NCBI GenBank assembly: GCA_002344065.1
Contig: DDTK01000012.1
Location: 1-64,000, forward strand
From: Flammeovirgaceae bacterium UBA2366
GTDB taxonomy: Bacteria; Bacteroidota; Bacteroidia; Cytophagales; Cyclobacteriaceae
Length of the DNA stretch: 64,000 nt
Direction: 5' to 3'
Below, in pieces: positions 53,374-61,911 of this stretch. The position numbers were made by a program, and so were the translations under genes. The notes under the pieces were generated by a model, which saw only the letters and a program-made list of their open reading frames with translations, was not told where the DNA came from and searched no databases. Positions within the stretch are counted from its first letter, which is position 1. Every line of letters starts with the position of its first letter.

Positions 53374-56300
53374 TTAGACGAATTCTAATACCTTGTCGGC
53401 AAGCCGCACGTCATCCGAAAGCAATTCATAGAACTGGTCCTTATTAATACTCAGCAAACTGATCTTCGTTTTGGCTTTTATCAGGTTGGTAGTCATGAAA
53501 TTAGGCAAGGAAAGCAGTTCGCCAATAAACTGACCTTCGGCAAAAGACGCTGTAAACTCACCCCGTTGGAAAAAGTCGACTTCACCCTTCGCCAACACGT
53601 AAAAGTTGTTGTTGATTTTCTCATCTAAAGCCAGGGTCTCTCCTTCATTCAGGTTAATTTCTGTACTTATATCGGCCAAATGGCTCAACGTAATACCGGG
53701 TACCCCATCAAAAACTTCAACTTGCTGAAAGAACATGACTTTACTGAAACGGCTCATTCGTTTGGTCAGCACCACGTCATCCAAAGCCTTGCATTGCTCG
53801 GCCGGCAGGCGCCTAACGTTACGTCTATACTCCGCCTCATTGATCTGGGCTAAGGACCAAGCCGCAACTTCCCGGATTAACAAATCAGGGTTAAACATTT
53901 GCGCGATAAGATCCAACTTAAAGTCTTCTATGCGCTGCAAACCGATTTCATAGAGCACACAAGCTTTTGTCCAGCGGTTTGATTGTGTGAAATCACGGTT
54001 GATCATAAACTTCAACACCAGTTTAGAATCAAGCTTAACCCGCGGATAAAAGATATCAAGTTTATTTATTCGTTCGTTATCGGAGATATCATCAAGAATA
54101 GGAATTACTCTTTGTTTTAATTGCTCGGATAAGAACACATCCAAAAGTTCAACCGCATACGTAATACCTTCAGGTGTTCCGCTGTCAATGTTTTCTTTTA
54201 CAAGTTGAATTGACCGGGTATCGTACAACATGGCCAGCAGCATGTAAATGTGCTCAATGTCATTTTGGATCTCCCACCGTAAAGAACTGATTATGTGGGT
54301 GTTAAACCCTTCTGAACCAATCTCTTGTATAGCACTCAGGTTCCACCGTATATCAGCTATATCGGCTTCAATGGCATACTTGATACGGGTTACCTGCGAG
54401 ATTCCGGCCTTGAATCCACACTCACCCAGTGAAAGGAGAACTTGTGATACAACTACCTTATTGGGGTAATCAATTTTATTCCATAAAAGGTCTCGTGCGC
54501 GCTGTCCCCCTATTCTTCCTGCCGCTTGAATGATGCGCTGCATCAGGTGGGTACTTTGCCCGCTGCGGAAAAATGCAGCATCCAAAGCGGGTAATGTTTT
54601 GGGGCCGATAAGTACAAGGGCATTCATGGCCTGATTACTGTACACAGGGTTACCCATGTTCTCAATCAGCGCGTTAATTACCTCCGGGTTATTTTTTTTG
54701 ATCGCGGATTTGATAGCCGTATTCCGAACCTTTGATTCAGAATCGGATAGCAACTCAATCAAAAATGAAATGCATTCTTCAGCGGAAGTATGCAACAACA
54801 ACTCAGCTGCATATTGTCTGTCGCTGGGGTTTTGCGATCGGGATAGCCTTTGTATACGCTGCTTTGTAATATCACCATTATTATCGATAATCATCTGTAA
54901 ATCGGCCAGCGATAGCATGCTTTTATCTTCAGTATCAACTTTAGTTTGATCCATCCGGATCACATACTTGTCAGATACGGACAACCCCTTCATTTCATTC
55001 ATTTTCTCCTGGGCATAATGTCGCACAGAATCATCCTGATTTTTGATCAGGCTATTAATCCATATGGAGGTTTGACTAGCATTTATTTTCTCCAGTAACT
55101 TATAGGAAAAAATTGCCTTGTTGCTATCTGGTGCGGCCATCATGTTTTCCAATCGATGGGTTATCTGAGCGAAGCCTTTTTCCAGCTTATCTTGCTGAAA
55201 ATCAGAGTTTTCCAGCTTCTGACGAATCTTGTCTTTGTACCCACCGTACAGCCTGTTTACCACTATAAAGTAGACCACTGCCAGCAGCACAAGGAATACC
55301 GAGATATGGATTACCTTAAAGGCCGGAATAAAGGCCAACACAAAAATCAATAAACCGGCAATAAAGCGGGAGCTTTCATTCACCAGTCCTTCTACACGTG
55401 CCTGAACGTTGAACCGAATTCTGTTATCAAGTGGAATAAAGAATAGTTTGAAAACCGGGTTTTCCAAAGACTCACGCAAGGTCCAGTTGAACAACCGGCT
55501 CATGGCCACAAACAGAAAGAAGAAAATAAAACCTGTGGGTGAATCAACTTTATCAAATCCAAAAAAAGTTCCTGCCAAAATTGACCCGATGGATAAAACT
55601 CCCAAAACTATGGGCAGTATAAATAAAGAAACCCGGAGACCGTAATTGCTGATAATGCGGTTGTTAACGAACGTCTGCATAATCAAGCTTAAGGCATAAA
55701 CAGCACCCGTAAAAAAGGCATTGAAGTCCGTAAGATCTCGTTGATTGGGATACTGCTCCCGAACCATCTCCTGAAAAGAGAATTGATTAAATACGAAAGC
55801 AGTCATTGAAACCACCAACAACATTGACATGAGCAAAATGTACTTGTCGGAAAACATTTTGCGCACGCTGGACTCCTTCCGCACCTCGGCATCAAACTCC
55901 CTCGGGTCATTTTTAGAAAGCTCAAACCGACCGGCTATTAATGCCAGTAAAACACCTACCATAAAAATGGCCACACAGCAAACCAATAAATAATCTGAAG
56001 TCTCTGGAACAAGCTTAGCAGTGAATGGAATAATGAACGAAGCTGCGATGGCCGCTATAAGCTGGCCGGTATCAATCCAGCCAATGATACTTTTTGATTG
56101 ACGGAAGTTAAAAAGCCGACCAAATGTTCCCCAATAGCTAAGAAACAGCAGGGCAATAATGGGGCCTGAAAACGCAAACATGGCAAAGATCAGGGGGTTC
56201 TCCCACTCAGGATTACCAAAATGAAGCAGAATATATACCCCCATGCTGAACGCAAATACCCCGGCAATAACCAGCAGGGTGAGCATGGAGAAACGAATGT

Positions 56301-56526
56301 AATTTTGAAGAATGGAGAAAATACCCGTTGAGAGAATCCCCAGAATACCGGTAATCAGAAATGCCTTATCGAGGTGTTCACCGAGTTTGTTAAGAAATAA
56401 TGAATCAGCCGTGACCTGGTAGGTGGCGATGAATACCCCCATGAAAAAACCAGTTGCCAGCATAAAGGCAACCTGCTTTTGTTCTTGAGTTCTCGTGCGA
56501 ACGGAAACAGGAAAAAGTTTTGCCAT
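53374..56526 (-). CDS. 12-TM transporter-like protein fused to HEAT repeats and a cyclic-nucleotide-binding domain
   Basis: 1,050 residues. Residues ~15-440 hold about 12 TM helices in MFS/nucleotide-translocase style (VAFMLATGFFMGVFIATYQVTADSLFLNKLG at the start; FFFLFVAMSRLFNWTLRESLENPVFKLFFIPL in the second half resembles ATP/ADP antiporter-like proteins). Residues ~450-880 are HEAT-like helical repeats (SDRQYAAELLLHTS, SKVRNTAIKSAIKKNNPEVINALIENMG). Residues ~915-1050 are a cNMP-binding-type domain (LNEGETLALDEKINNNFYVLAKGEVDFFQRGEFTASFAEGQFIGELLSLPN). The Arg that contacts cyclic-nucleotide phosphate is not obvious. The substrate is unknown; a promoter with TATATTTG precedes it. Confidence 0.83.
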   Translation of the reverse strand: MAKLFPVSVRTRTQEQKQVAFMLATGFFMGVFIATYQVTADSLFLNKLGEHLDKAFLITGILGILSTGIFSILQNYIRFSMLTLLVIAGVFAFSMGVYILLHFGNPEWENPLIFAMFAFSGPIIALLFLSYWGTFGRLFNFRQSKSIIGWIDTGQLIAAIAASFIIPFTAKLVPETSDYLLVCCVAIFMVGVLLALIAGRFELSKNDPREFDAEVRKESSVRKMFSDKYILLMSMLLVVSMTAFVFNQFSFQEMVREQYPNQRDLTDFNAFFTGAVYALSLIMQTFVNNRIISNYGLRVSLFILPIVLGVLSIGSILAGTFFGFDKVDSPTGFIFFFLFVAMSRLFNWTLRESLENPVFKLFFIPLDNRIRFNVQARVEGLVNESSRFIAGLLIFVLAFIPAFKVIHISVFLVLLAVVYFIVVNRLYGGYKDKIRQKLENSDFQQDKLEKGFAQITHRLENMMAAPDSNKAIFSYKLLEKINASQTSIWINSLIKNQDDSVRHYAQEKMNEMKGLSVSDKYVIRMDQTKVDTEDKSMLSLADLQMIIDNNGDITKQRIQRLSRSQNPSDRQYAAELLLHTSAEECISFLIELLSDSESKVRNTAIKSAIKKNNPEVINALIENMGNPVYSNQAMNALVLIGPKTLPALDAAFFRSGQSTHLMQRIIQAAGRIGGQRARDLLWNKIDYPNKVVVSQVLLSLGECGFKAGISQVTRIKYAIEADIADIRWNLSAIQEIGSEGFNTHIISSLRWEIQNDIEHIYMLLAMLYDTRSIQLVKENIDSGTPEGITYAVELLDVFLSEQLKQRVIPILDDISDNERINKLDIFYPRVKLDSKLVLKFMINRDFTQSNRWTKACVLYEIGLQRIEDFKLDLIAQMFNPDLLIREVAAWSLAQINEAEYRRNVRRLPAEQCKALDDVVLTKRMSRFSKVMFFQQVEVFDGVPGITLSHLADISTEINLNEGETLALDEKINNNFYVLAKGEVDFFQRGEFTASFAEGQFIGELLSLPNFMTTNLIKAKTKISLLSINKDQFYELLSDDVRLADKVLEFV

Positions 56527-56539
56527 ACAAGCGTATGGA

Positions 56540-56573
56540 CAAATATAAAATAAAAAACCGGCTTTAATTCAAA
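56540..56573 (-). promoter_or_regulatory. Promoter of the transporter-HEAT-cNMP gene, overlapping a terminator
   Basis: The minus strand has TTTG (56570-56573), 22 nt, and TATATTTG (56540-56547), a perfect -7 element 14 bp before the ATG. The TTTG lies in the loop of the skp terminator hairpin. A CCATAC/GTATGG palindrome (56523-56538) covers the start codon. Confidence 0.5.
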
Positions 56574-56584
56574 TCAAAGCCGGT
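56557..56584 (-). terminator. Intrinsic terminator downstream of skp
   Basis: Inverted repeat ACCGGCTTT / AAAGCCGGT (9-bp stem, 10-nt loop), followed on the minus strand by TTTTTATTTTATATTT. It starts 24 bp past the skp stop. Confidence 0.78.
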
Positions 56585-56607
56585 CTGAAAAAATTGGTAA
56601 TTGATGT

Positions 56608-57219
56608 TTATTTCTTGGCAGGCTCTTTTACAGTTCCTTTCTCAGTGGCGTATTCTGCGTTAAGTCCGGTTACTACATCTTGTGTAATGTCCAAGGCATC
56701 AACACCAAAAAGAACATCACTGGTGGTGTCAAATTTCAACACCAGGTGCAATCCTCTTTCTTTACCATACTTTTGAAGAAAAGCAGTAATTCGATCATAC
56801 AGTTCTTTGTTCAATTTCGTCTGATCGTTCATCAACTCTTGCCTGATGCTTTGCTCATAGAGCTGAAGGTTTTGCTGTTTTTTACCCAGGTCTTCCTCCA
56901 CAGCACGAACCTGGCCAACAGTCATGTTATTCACGTTACGTTGGTACGCTGTAATCTCATTTTGAAGGCTTTGCGCACGGTTAATATAATCTTGCTCAAC
57001 CTTTTTCGATTTTGCCTCTAATATTTCAGCACTGGCTTTCAGGTATTCATATTTTTCCAAAACAGAGTCGGAATTAATATAGGCCACTTTCAGCTCGCCA
57101 ATATCAAATGACGATTCGGGGCCTGAGGAGGACGTGATCTTCGGTGAAAAGTGCAGGTAATACAACACGCCAACGGCCACCAAAAGCACAATGTTTAAAA
57201 CTAGGGATAGATTCTTCAT
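56608..57219 (-). CDS. Skp/OmpH-family periplasmic chaperone
   Basis: 203 residues. An N-terminal membrane/signal segment (LSLVLNIVLLVAVGVLYYL) is followed by the OmpH pattern: KVAYINSDSVLEKYEYLK, a long coiled coil (about 60-145, ILEAKSKKVEQDYINRAQSLQNEITAYQRNVNN ... ELMNDQTKLNKELYDRI), then LQKYGKERGLHLVLKFDTTSDVLFGVDALDITQDVV. Skp proteins hold unfolded outer-membrane proteins in the periplasm. The long N-terminal segment without a clear cleavage site suggests it might stay membrane-tethered. It is a single-gene unit with a good promoter and terminator. Confidence 0.88.
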   Translation of the reverse strand: MKNLSLVLNIVLLVAVGVLYYLHFSPKITSSSGPESSFDIGELKVAYINSDSVLEKYEYLKASAEILEAKSKKVEQDYINRAQSLQNEITAYQRNVNNMTVGQVRAVEEDLGKKQQNLQLYEQSIRQELMNDQTKLNKELYDRITAFLQKYGKERGLHLVLKFDTTSDVLFGVDALDITQDVVTGLNAEYATEKGTVKEPAKK

Positions 57220-57258
57220 CAGGATTTAATTTAGGGCCAGCCTACCGGCAGGCAGGCG

Positions 57259-57289
57259 CAAATATATACGAAAGCCTCTCGTATGGCAA
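57259..57289 (-). promoter_or_regulatory. Promoter of the skp/ompH gene with operator-like palindrome
   Basis: The minus strand has TTG (57287-57289), 20 nt, and TATATTTG (57259-57266), matching the Bacteroidota consensus. The spacer holds ATACGA and TCGTAT arms (57266-57271 and 57279-57284), a possible operator. A short GC-rich hairpin (GCCT/AGGC) follows in the leader. Confidence 0.6.
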
Positions 57290-57339
57290 TGGTATAGTAT
57301 GAATTTTGGGAATTGAGCAATGAGCTAATCGTGGTAGGT

Positions 57340-57903
57340 TTAATCTGCCTCCATGCCTTTGGTCTGAAAGGAGTACAATGTTGGATCAAGGTTCAGATCA
57401 TCCGTGTTAAAATCACGAATAAACTGTTCAATAACTCTCGGGGTAATTTTTTCTACATGTAAGCCGATATCAAGGGCAATACCAAAGTCGACATGAACAT
57501 CCTGATCGACATGCTCTTTTACTTTTACATGTTCATCTTCCTCCAACTCCATAATCACTTCTGCCATGAATAATCCAATTTCTTCTTCCTGATCATCCAG
57601 TGGCTCCAGGTTTCCATTTTCATCCTCTTCGTAGGTAATCTTTTTATAGTTTGGAAAATGAATAGCCGCGCGGTGTTCGGCAATTTCAAACAATTCACTT
57701 TCGTGCTGCAGGCGTAGTGTGTACATCACTGCATCAAATATTGCTTCTTTTCCTTCATGCGCTCCAATAAAATAAAAATGTACATATTCATCTGAACTAT
57801 CGTCCGATTCATCAACCAGGAAAGACTGATCTAAAGCCTTCATCTTAGCCTTGTACTCCTCAATAACCTTGGGATCAAAACCCTTATTTTTACCCGTTTT
57901 CAT
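57340..57903 (-). CDS. Acidic conserved-type protein of unknown function
   Basis: 187 residues from ATG at 57903 (MKTGKNKGF); an ATG 9 bp upstream is possible. It is strongly acidic, with runs such as YEEDENGNLEPLDDQEEEIG and VIMELEEDEHVKVKEHVDQDVHVDFG. No signal peptide, TM segment or known motif is seen, so it is probably cytoplasmic. It lies between skp and the gamma-carbonic-anhydrase-like gene, both on the same strand. I do not recognise a family. Confidence 0.7.
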   Translation of the reverse strand: MKTGKNKGFDPKVIEEYKAKMKALDQSFLVDESDDSSDEYVHFYFIGAHEGKEAIFDAVMYTLRLQHESELFEIAEHRAAIHFPNYKKITYEEDENGNLEPLDDQEEEIGLFMAEVIMELEEDEHVKVKEHVDQDVHVDFGIALDIGLHVEKITPRVIEQFIRDFNTDDLNLDPTLYSFQTKGMEAD

Positions 57904-58012
57904 AATTAGCATTCCACCGTTGAAGATACCGAATTAAACTCTTGATTATAGTATTTTCCAATGATATTCATCAGGTTTAGGTGGAACATTCATCATCGGG
58001 TTCAATCTGCCC

Positions 58013-58525
58013 TTATTTCTTAAACCAATTGGCATACATGGGGTAATTTCTTGCCGTGCGTTGAATTACTTCCTTCATTTCATCGCCAATGTCTTTCACG
58101 CGTTTGGCCGGAGTACCCGCATAAATGCTTCCGGGTTCTACGATCGTTTTTGGAAGAACAACAGCCCCAGCGGCAATTACAGAATTCTCACCTATGACGG
58201 CATCATCCAGTATAATAGCCCCAATTCCTATCAGCACATTGTCTTCAATGGTACAGCCATGTACAACTGCATTGTGGGCAATGGAAACGTTATTACCGAT
58301 GACCAACTTCGCTCGCTGATACGTGCAATGCAGAACCGCTCCATCCTGAATGTTTGTATTATTTCCGATCGTGATGGAGTGAACATCGCCCCTCACCACA
58401 GCATTAAACCAGACCGTACAATTATCGCCCATAGTTACTTCACCTACCACCACAGCACCATCTGCCACATAGCAATTCTCTCCAAATACCGGAGTAAACC
58501 CCCTGACTGATTTGATAATTGACAT
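58013..58525 (-). CDS. Gamma-carbonic-anhydrase-like hexapeptide-repeat protein
   Basis: 170 residues from ATG at 58525 (MSIIKSVRGFTPVFG); an in-frame ATG at 58597 adds 24 poorly conserved residues. A left-handed beta-helix from hexapeptide repeats (VVVGEVTMGDNCTVWFNAVVRGD, IGNNTNIQDGAVLHC, IGNNVSIAHNAVVHGCTIEDNVLIGIGAIILDDAVIG) ends in a C-terminal helix. The three zinc-ligand His positions are all there (VLHC, SIAHNAVVH), as in YrdA/PaaY/CamH proteins. Carbonic anhydrase activity in this group varies. It is divergent from miaB, with about 115 bp between the starts. Confidence 0.9.
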   Translation of the reverse strand: MSIIKSVRGFTPVFGENCYVADGAVVVGEVTMGDNCTVWFNAVVRGDVHSITIGNNTNIQDGAVLHCTYQRAKLVIGNNVSIAHNAVVHGCTIEDNVLIGIGAIILDDAVIGENSVIAAGAVVLPKTIVEPGSIYAGTPAKRVKDIGDEMKEVIQRTARNYPMYANWFKK

Positions 58526-58639
58526 AGACTCTTGCGTTTGATCTTTGATTTTAGACAACATCGGCAACTTAAGTAAAATACCATGACAAGATGTCACAGA
58601 ATCAATTAAATTGTATTTTTGTCCCCTGAATTAAGAAGA

Positions 58640-60091
58640 ATGCAGCAATTAATAGAAGATTTGGGTGTACTGGAGGGTAGCGAGGCCTGCGAAACGGTTA
58701 GCATTTCCAAGGAACAAAATACCGGTAAAAGCCGGAAGCTTTACATTGAAAGCTATGGCTGTCAAATGAATTTTTCCGATAGTGAAATCGTGGCATCCAT
58801 TCTCGCCAAAGAAGGATTCGATACCACTGCTGATATCAATACTGCAGATGTTGTTTTTCTGAACACCTGCTCTATACGCGAAAAAGCTGAACAAACTGTT
58901 CGCAACAGGTTAACTCAAATTAACACGCTTAAAAAGCAGAGGCCAGAGATGTTGGTGGGTGTGTTGGGGTGCATGGCCGAGCGGCTTAAATCCAAATTGC
59001 TGGAAGAGGAGAAAATTGTTGATCTGGTGGCAGGCCCGGATGCTTATCGCGATTTACCTCAATTGATTGGACAAGTAGATGATGGAGAAAAGGCAGTCAA
59101 CACATTTCTTTCGCGCGAAGAAACCTATGCAGACATTTCTCCGGTAAGACTTAACTCTAATGGGGTTACCGCTTTCATATCCATTATGAGGGGCTGTGAC
59201 AACATGTGCTCTTTTTGCGTGGTACCGTTTACCCGCGGACGTGAACGCAGCCGTGACCCTTATTCCATTGTTGCTGAAGCTACTGATTTGTTTCAACGCG
59301 GTTACCGCGAAGTGACTCTGCTGGGCCAGAATGTGGACTCCTACAAGTGGAGCCATGAAGAAAATAACAAGGCTTTTCTGGAGAAAAAGGGCATCAACGA
59401 TGTGGTGAATTTCGCTCACCTGCTGGAGATGGTAGCCCGGGTAAGCCCGGAACTACGCATTCGTTTCTCAACCTCCCACCCTAAAGACATTACCGATGAT
59501 GTATTGCATACCATGGCCCGCTATGAAAACATCTGCAAGTACATCCATCTGCCTGTACAAAGTGGTAATACCCGTGTTTTAGAGGTGATGAACCGTGGCT
59601 ATAGCCGTGAGTGGTACATCAATAAAATTGACAGAATACGCGAGATCCTGGGGGAAGATTGTGGTATATCTTCCGATATGATTACCGGGTTCTGTACAGA
59701 AACTGAAGAAGAACATCAGGACACACTTTCATTGATGGATTATGTAAAATACGACTTCGCCTACATGTTCTTTTATTCAGAAAGACCCGGAACCCTGGCG
59801 GCAAAGAAATTCGCAGATGATGTTCCTGAAGAGGTAAAGAAGAGAAGGCTTCAGGAAATCATACAAAAGCAAAACCAGCATTCATTGCTACGCAATCAAC
59901 GCGATGTTGGAAAGATTTTTACTGTGTTGATTGAAGGGTATTCAAAAAAATCATCAGATTTTTTACAAGGTCGGAACAGTGCAAATAAAGTGGTTGTTTT
60001 TCCGAAGGAGCATTTTCAGAAAGGCCAGTACGTAAATGTAGTGGTAGAAAAGTGCACGGGGGCAACCTTATTAGGTAAAGTAGTTTCATAA
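58640..60091 (+). CDS. miaB: tRNA-2-methylthio-N6-dimethylallyladenosine synthase
   Basis: 483 residues from ATG at 58640; a TTG at 58619 adds seven residues but lies inside a TATTTTTG promoter-like -7 box (58614-58621), so I prefer the ATG. A radical-SAM methylthiotransferase acting on i6A37 of tRNA. The N-terminal UPF0004 domain has its three cluster cysteines (ESYGCQMN, LNTCSIRE, LGCMAE), the radical-SAM motif is CDNMCSFC, and a TRAM domain is C-terminal (KIFTVLIEGYSKKSSDFLQGRNSANKVVVFP). It is 1 bp upstream of the next ORF and heads the run that leads to secG. Confidence 0.96.
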   Translation: MQQLIEDLGVLEGSEACETVSISKEQNTGKSRKLYIESYGCQMNFSDSEIVASILAKEGFDTTADINTADVVFLNTCSIREKAEQTVRNRLTQINTLKKQRPEMLVGVLGCMAERLKSKLLEEEKIVDLVAGPDAYRDLPQLIGQVDDGEKAVNTFLSREETYADISPVRLNSNGVTAFISIMRGCDNMCSFCVVPFTRGRERSRDPYSIVAEATDLFQRGYREVTLLGQNVDSYKWSHEENNKAFLEKKGINDVVNFAHLLEMVARVSPELRIRFSTSHPKDITDDVLHTMARYENICKYIHLPVQSGNTRVLEVMNRGYSREWYINKIDRIREILGEDCGISSDMITGFCTETEEEHQDTLSLMDYVKYDFAYMFFYSERPGTLAAKKFADDVPEEVKKRRLQEIIQKQNQHSLLRNQRDVGKIFTVLIEGYSKKSSDFLQGRNSANKVVVFPKEHFQKGQYVNVVVEKCTGATLLGKVVS

Positions 60092-60092
60092 C

Positions 60093-61343
60093 ATGAGTTT
60101 TACAGATGCAGAAATACAAAGCGTAAAACAACGTTTTGGAATTATTGGAAATTCTACGTTGCTGAACAACGCTGTGCGCGTAGCGATGCAGGTGGCTCCT
60201 ACCGATATGTCGGTATTGATTACAGGTGAAAGCGGTAGTGGTAAAGAATCATTCTCAAAAATTATCCATCATTTAAGTCCGCGTAAACACGGACAGTTTA
60301 TCGCCATAAACTGCGGTTCTATTCCTGAAGGTACAATCGACTCAGAGTTATTTGGTCATGAAAAAGGGTCGTTTACCGGAGCACACGAAGCCCGCAAAGG
60401 CTACTTTGAAGTAACCAATGGGGGAACCATCTTTCTCGATGAAATCGGGGAAATGCCCTTAGGCACGCAGGCCAGGTTACTAAGAGTTTTGGAGAATGGT
60501 GAGTTCATTAAAGTTGGTTCCTCGAAGGTTCAAAAGACTGATGTTCGCGTGGTGGCCGCCACCAATATTAACCTGCTGCAGCGGGTGGAAGACGGGAAAT
60601 TCCGCGAAGACCTCTACTACCGCCTCAGCACGGTGCCTATCTATGTTCCGCCTTTGCGTGAACGAGGCAAGGATATTGAACTCCTGTTCAGGAAATTTGC
60701 GTCCGATTTTGCTGAGAAATACAAGGTTAAGCCAGTGTCATTGTCAGAGGATGCCAAGGAAAACTTAATCAAGTACCGCTTTCCGGGAAACATCCGTCAG
60801 TTAAAAAATCTGGTAGAACAAATTTCAGTGCTCTCTACAGAAAGTAAGGAGATCACCGCTGAAAAACTTCTGCACTACATGCCCCAGGAAAGCAGCCTTC
60901 CCGCCCTCTACCGGAATGGCTCACCGGAGAAAGATTCTTTCACCGAGCGCGACATCCTGTACAAGGTTTTATTTGATATGAAAAAGGATGTGATGGACTT
61001 GAAAAAAATTGTGTTGGAGTTGTACAACCACCAGGGCAATGCCGCACAGTTGGTAAAAGATCATCCCTCTTTATTCGAGGGGGTTGAGTCCGTTGCTGAA
61101 CCGGTGGTGTTGAACATCCCCTCCGTAAACCCAGGCCTTCAACCCGAACAGGAGCAGGAAGAAGTGCAGGATATTTCGCACGAAACAGAAGAGGACTCAT
61201 TGTCGATTGAAAAAAAAGAAAAAGAATTAATCATGCGCGCGTTGCGTAAAAACAACAATAAACGAAAATATGCGGCACGCGATTTGGGCATATCGGAAAG
61301 AACGCTTTACCGCAAAATCAAACAATACGATCTTGAAAATTAA
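60093..61343 (+). CDS. Sigma54-dependent transcriptional activator without a receiver domain
   Basis: 416 residues. The AAA+ domain (about 15-245) has Walker A TGESGSGKES, a sigma54-contact loop GSFTGA (92-97; GAFTGA with Ala to Ser), Walker B GGTIFLDEIGEM and FREDLYYRLS. A long variable linker, rich in Glu and Gln (about 265-365), leads to a C-terminal Fis HTH (NNNKRKYAARDLGISERTLYRKIKQYDLEN). With no N-terminal sensory domain, it is probably controlled by level, by binding partners, or is constitutive. It is one base after the miaB stop and overlaps lptE, an arrangement I recall across Bacteroidota. Confidence 0.93.
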   Translation: MSFTDAEIQSVKQRFGIIGNSTLLNNAVRVAMQVAPTDMSVLITGESGSGKESFSKIIHHLSPRKHGQFIAINCGSIPEGTIDSELFGHEKGSFTGAHEARKGYFEVTNGGTIFLDEIGEMPLGTQARLLRVLENGEFIKVGSSKVQKTDVRVVAATNINLLQRVEDGKFREDLYYRLSTVPIYVPPLRERGKDIELLFRKFASDFAEKYKVKPVSLSEDAKENLIKYRFPGNIRQLKNLVEQISVLSTESKEITAEKLLHYMPQESSLPALYRNGSPEKDSFTERDILYKVLFDMKKDVMDLKKIVLELYNHQGNAAQLVKDHPSLFEGVESVAEPVVLNIPSVNPGLQPEQEQEEVQDISHETEEDSLSIEKKEKELIMRALRKNNNKRKYAARDLGISERTLYRKIKQYDLEN

Positions 61344-61878
61344 TAAGACCAGGTTTTTAAACGCATTGGTTTCCATCAGCAGCCTGGTTAGCCTGCTTGC
61401 TTGGTGTGCCTCATGCGGAATTTACTCCTTTACAGGATCAGGCACCAATGCCAAAACTATCGCCATACAGGAGTTTTACAACAATACCGACCTGGGCCCG
61501 GCAAACCTTGGTCAGGTTTTTACCAACAGTCTTAAAGACTACATGATTCAGAATACCAATCTCAGTGTTGTTGCTGAAAACGGTGAGTTACAAATGGAAG
61601 GGATTGTAACCGGCTACCAGGTAACACAAATTGCACCACGTGCCAGTGGAGATCCCACGCAAATTGACGCTGCTGCCTCTTCCCGATTAACCATTACCGT
61701 TCGGGTTACCTATGTTAACACGCTTGATGAGACCATGAGTTTCAAAGACAAATCATTTTCATTTTATCGGGATTTCCCAAATGATTTAAACTTACCGGAT
61801 ATTGAAGACGGATTAATTCGCCAGATTTTTGAACAGATCATCCTGGACATCTTCAACGCGTCAATTGCCAATTGGTAA
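61333..61878 (+). CDS. lptE: LptE-like lipoprotein (LPS assembly)
   Basis: 181 residues from TTG at 61333, which overlaps the upstream gene by 11 bp and gives a lipoprotein signal (MKINKTRFLNALVSISSLVSLLAWCASC, Cys28). The mature part begins CGIYSFTGSGTNAKTIAIQEFYNNTDLGPANLGQVFTNSLKDYMIQNTNLSVV, the Bacteroidota LptE pattern, and continues with QMEGIVTGYQVTQIAP and a C-terminal LIRQIFEQIILDIFNASIANW. LptE plugs the LptD barrel that inserts LPS into the outer membrane. The unusual start and CASC lipobox leave the exact N-terminus open. Confidence 0.85.
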   Translation: MKINKTRFLNALVSISSLVSLLAWCASCGIYSFTGSGTNAKTIAIQEFYNNTDLGPANLGQVFTNSLKDYMIQNTNLSVVAENGELQMEGIVTGYQVTQIAPRASGDPTQIDAAASSRLTITVRVTYVNTLDETMSFKDKSFSFYRDFPNDLNLPDIEDGLIRQIFEQIILDIFNASIANW

Positions 61879-61894
61879 AATTTCTCTATTTTTA
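61865..61894 (+). promoter_or_regulatory. Possible internal promoter before the 61912 gene
   Basis: TTG (61865-61867), 19 nt, TATTTTTA (61887-61894): correct spacing and a -7 element one base off TAnnTTTG. It lies at the lptE 3' end, 17 bp before the GTG of the next gene. Confidence 0.38.
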
Positions 61895-61911
61895 CCATAG
61901 ACCCTTTTGCT

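Noticed and set aside
58061..58510. 149-aa plus-strand ORF opposite the gamma-carbonic-anhydrase-like gene
   Set aside because: Shadow of the hexapeptide repeats, which create long antisense frames.
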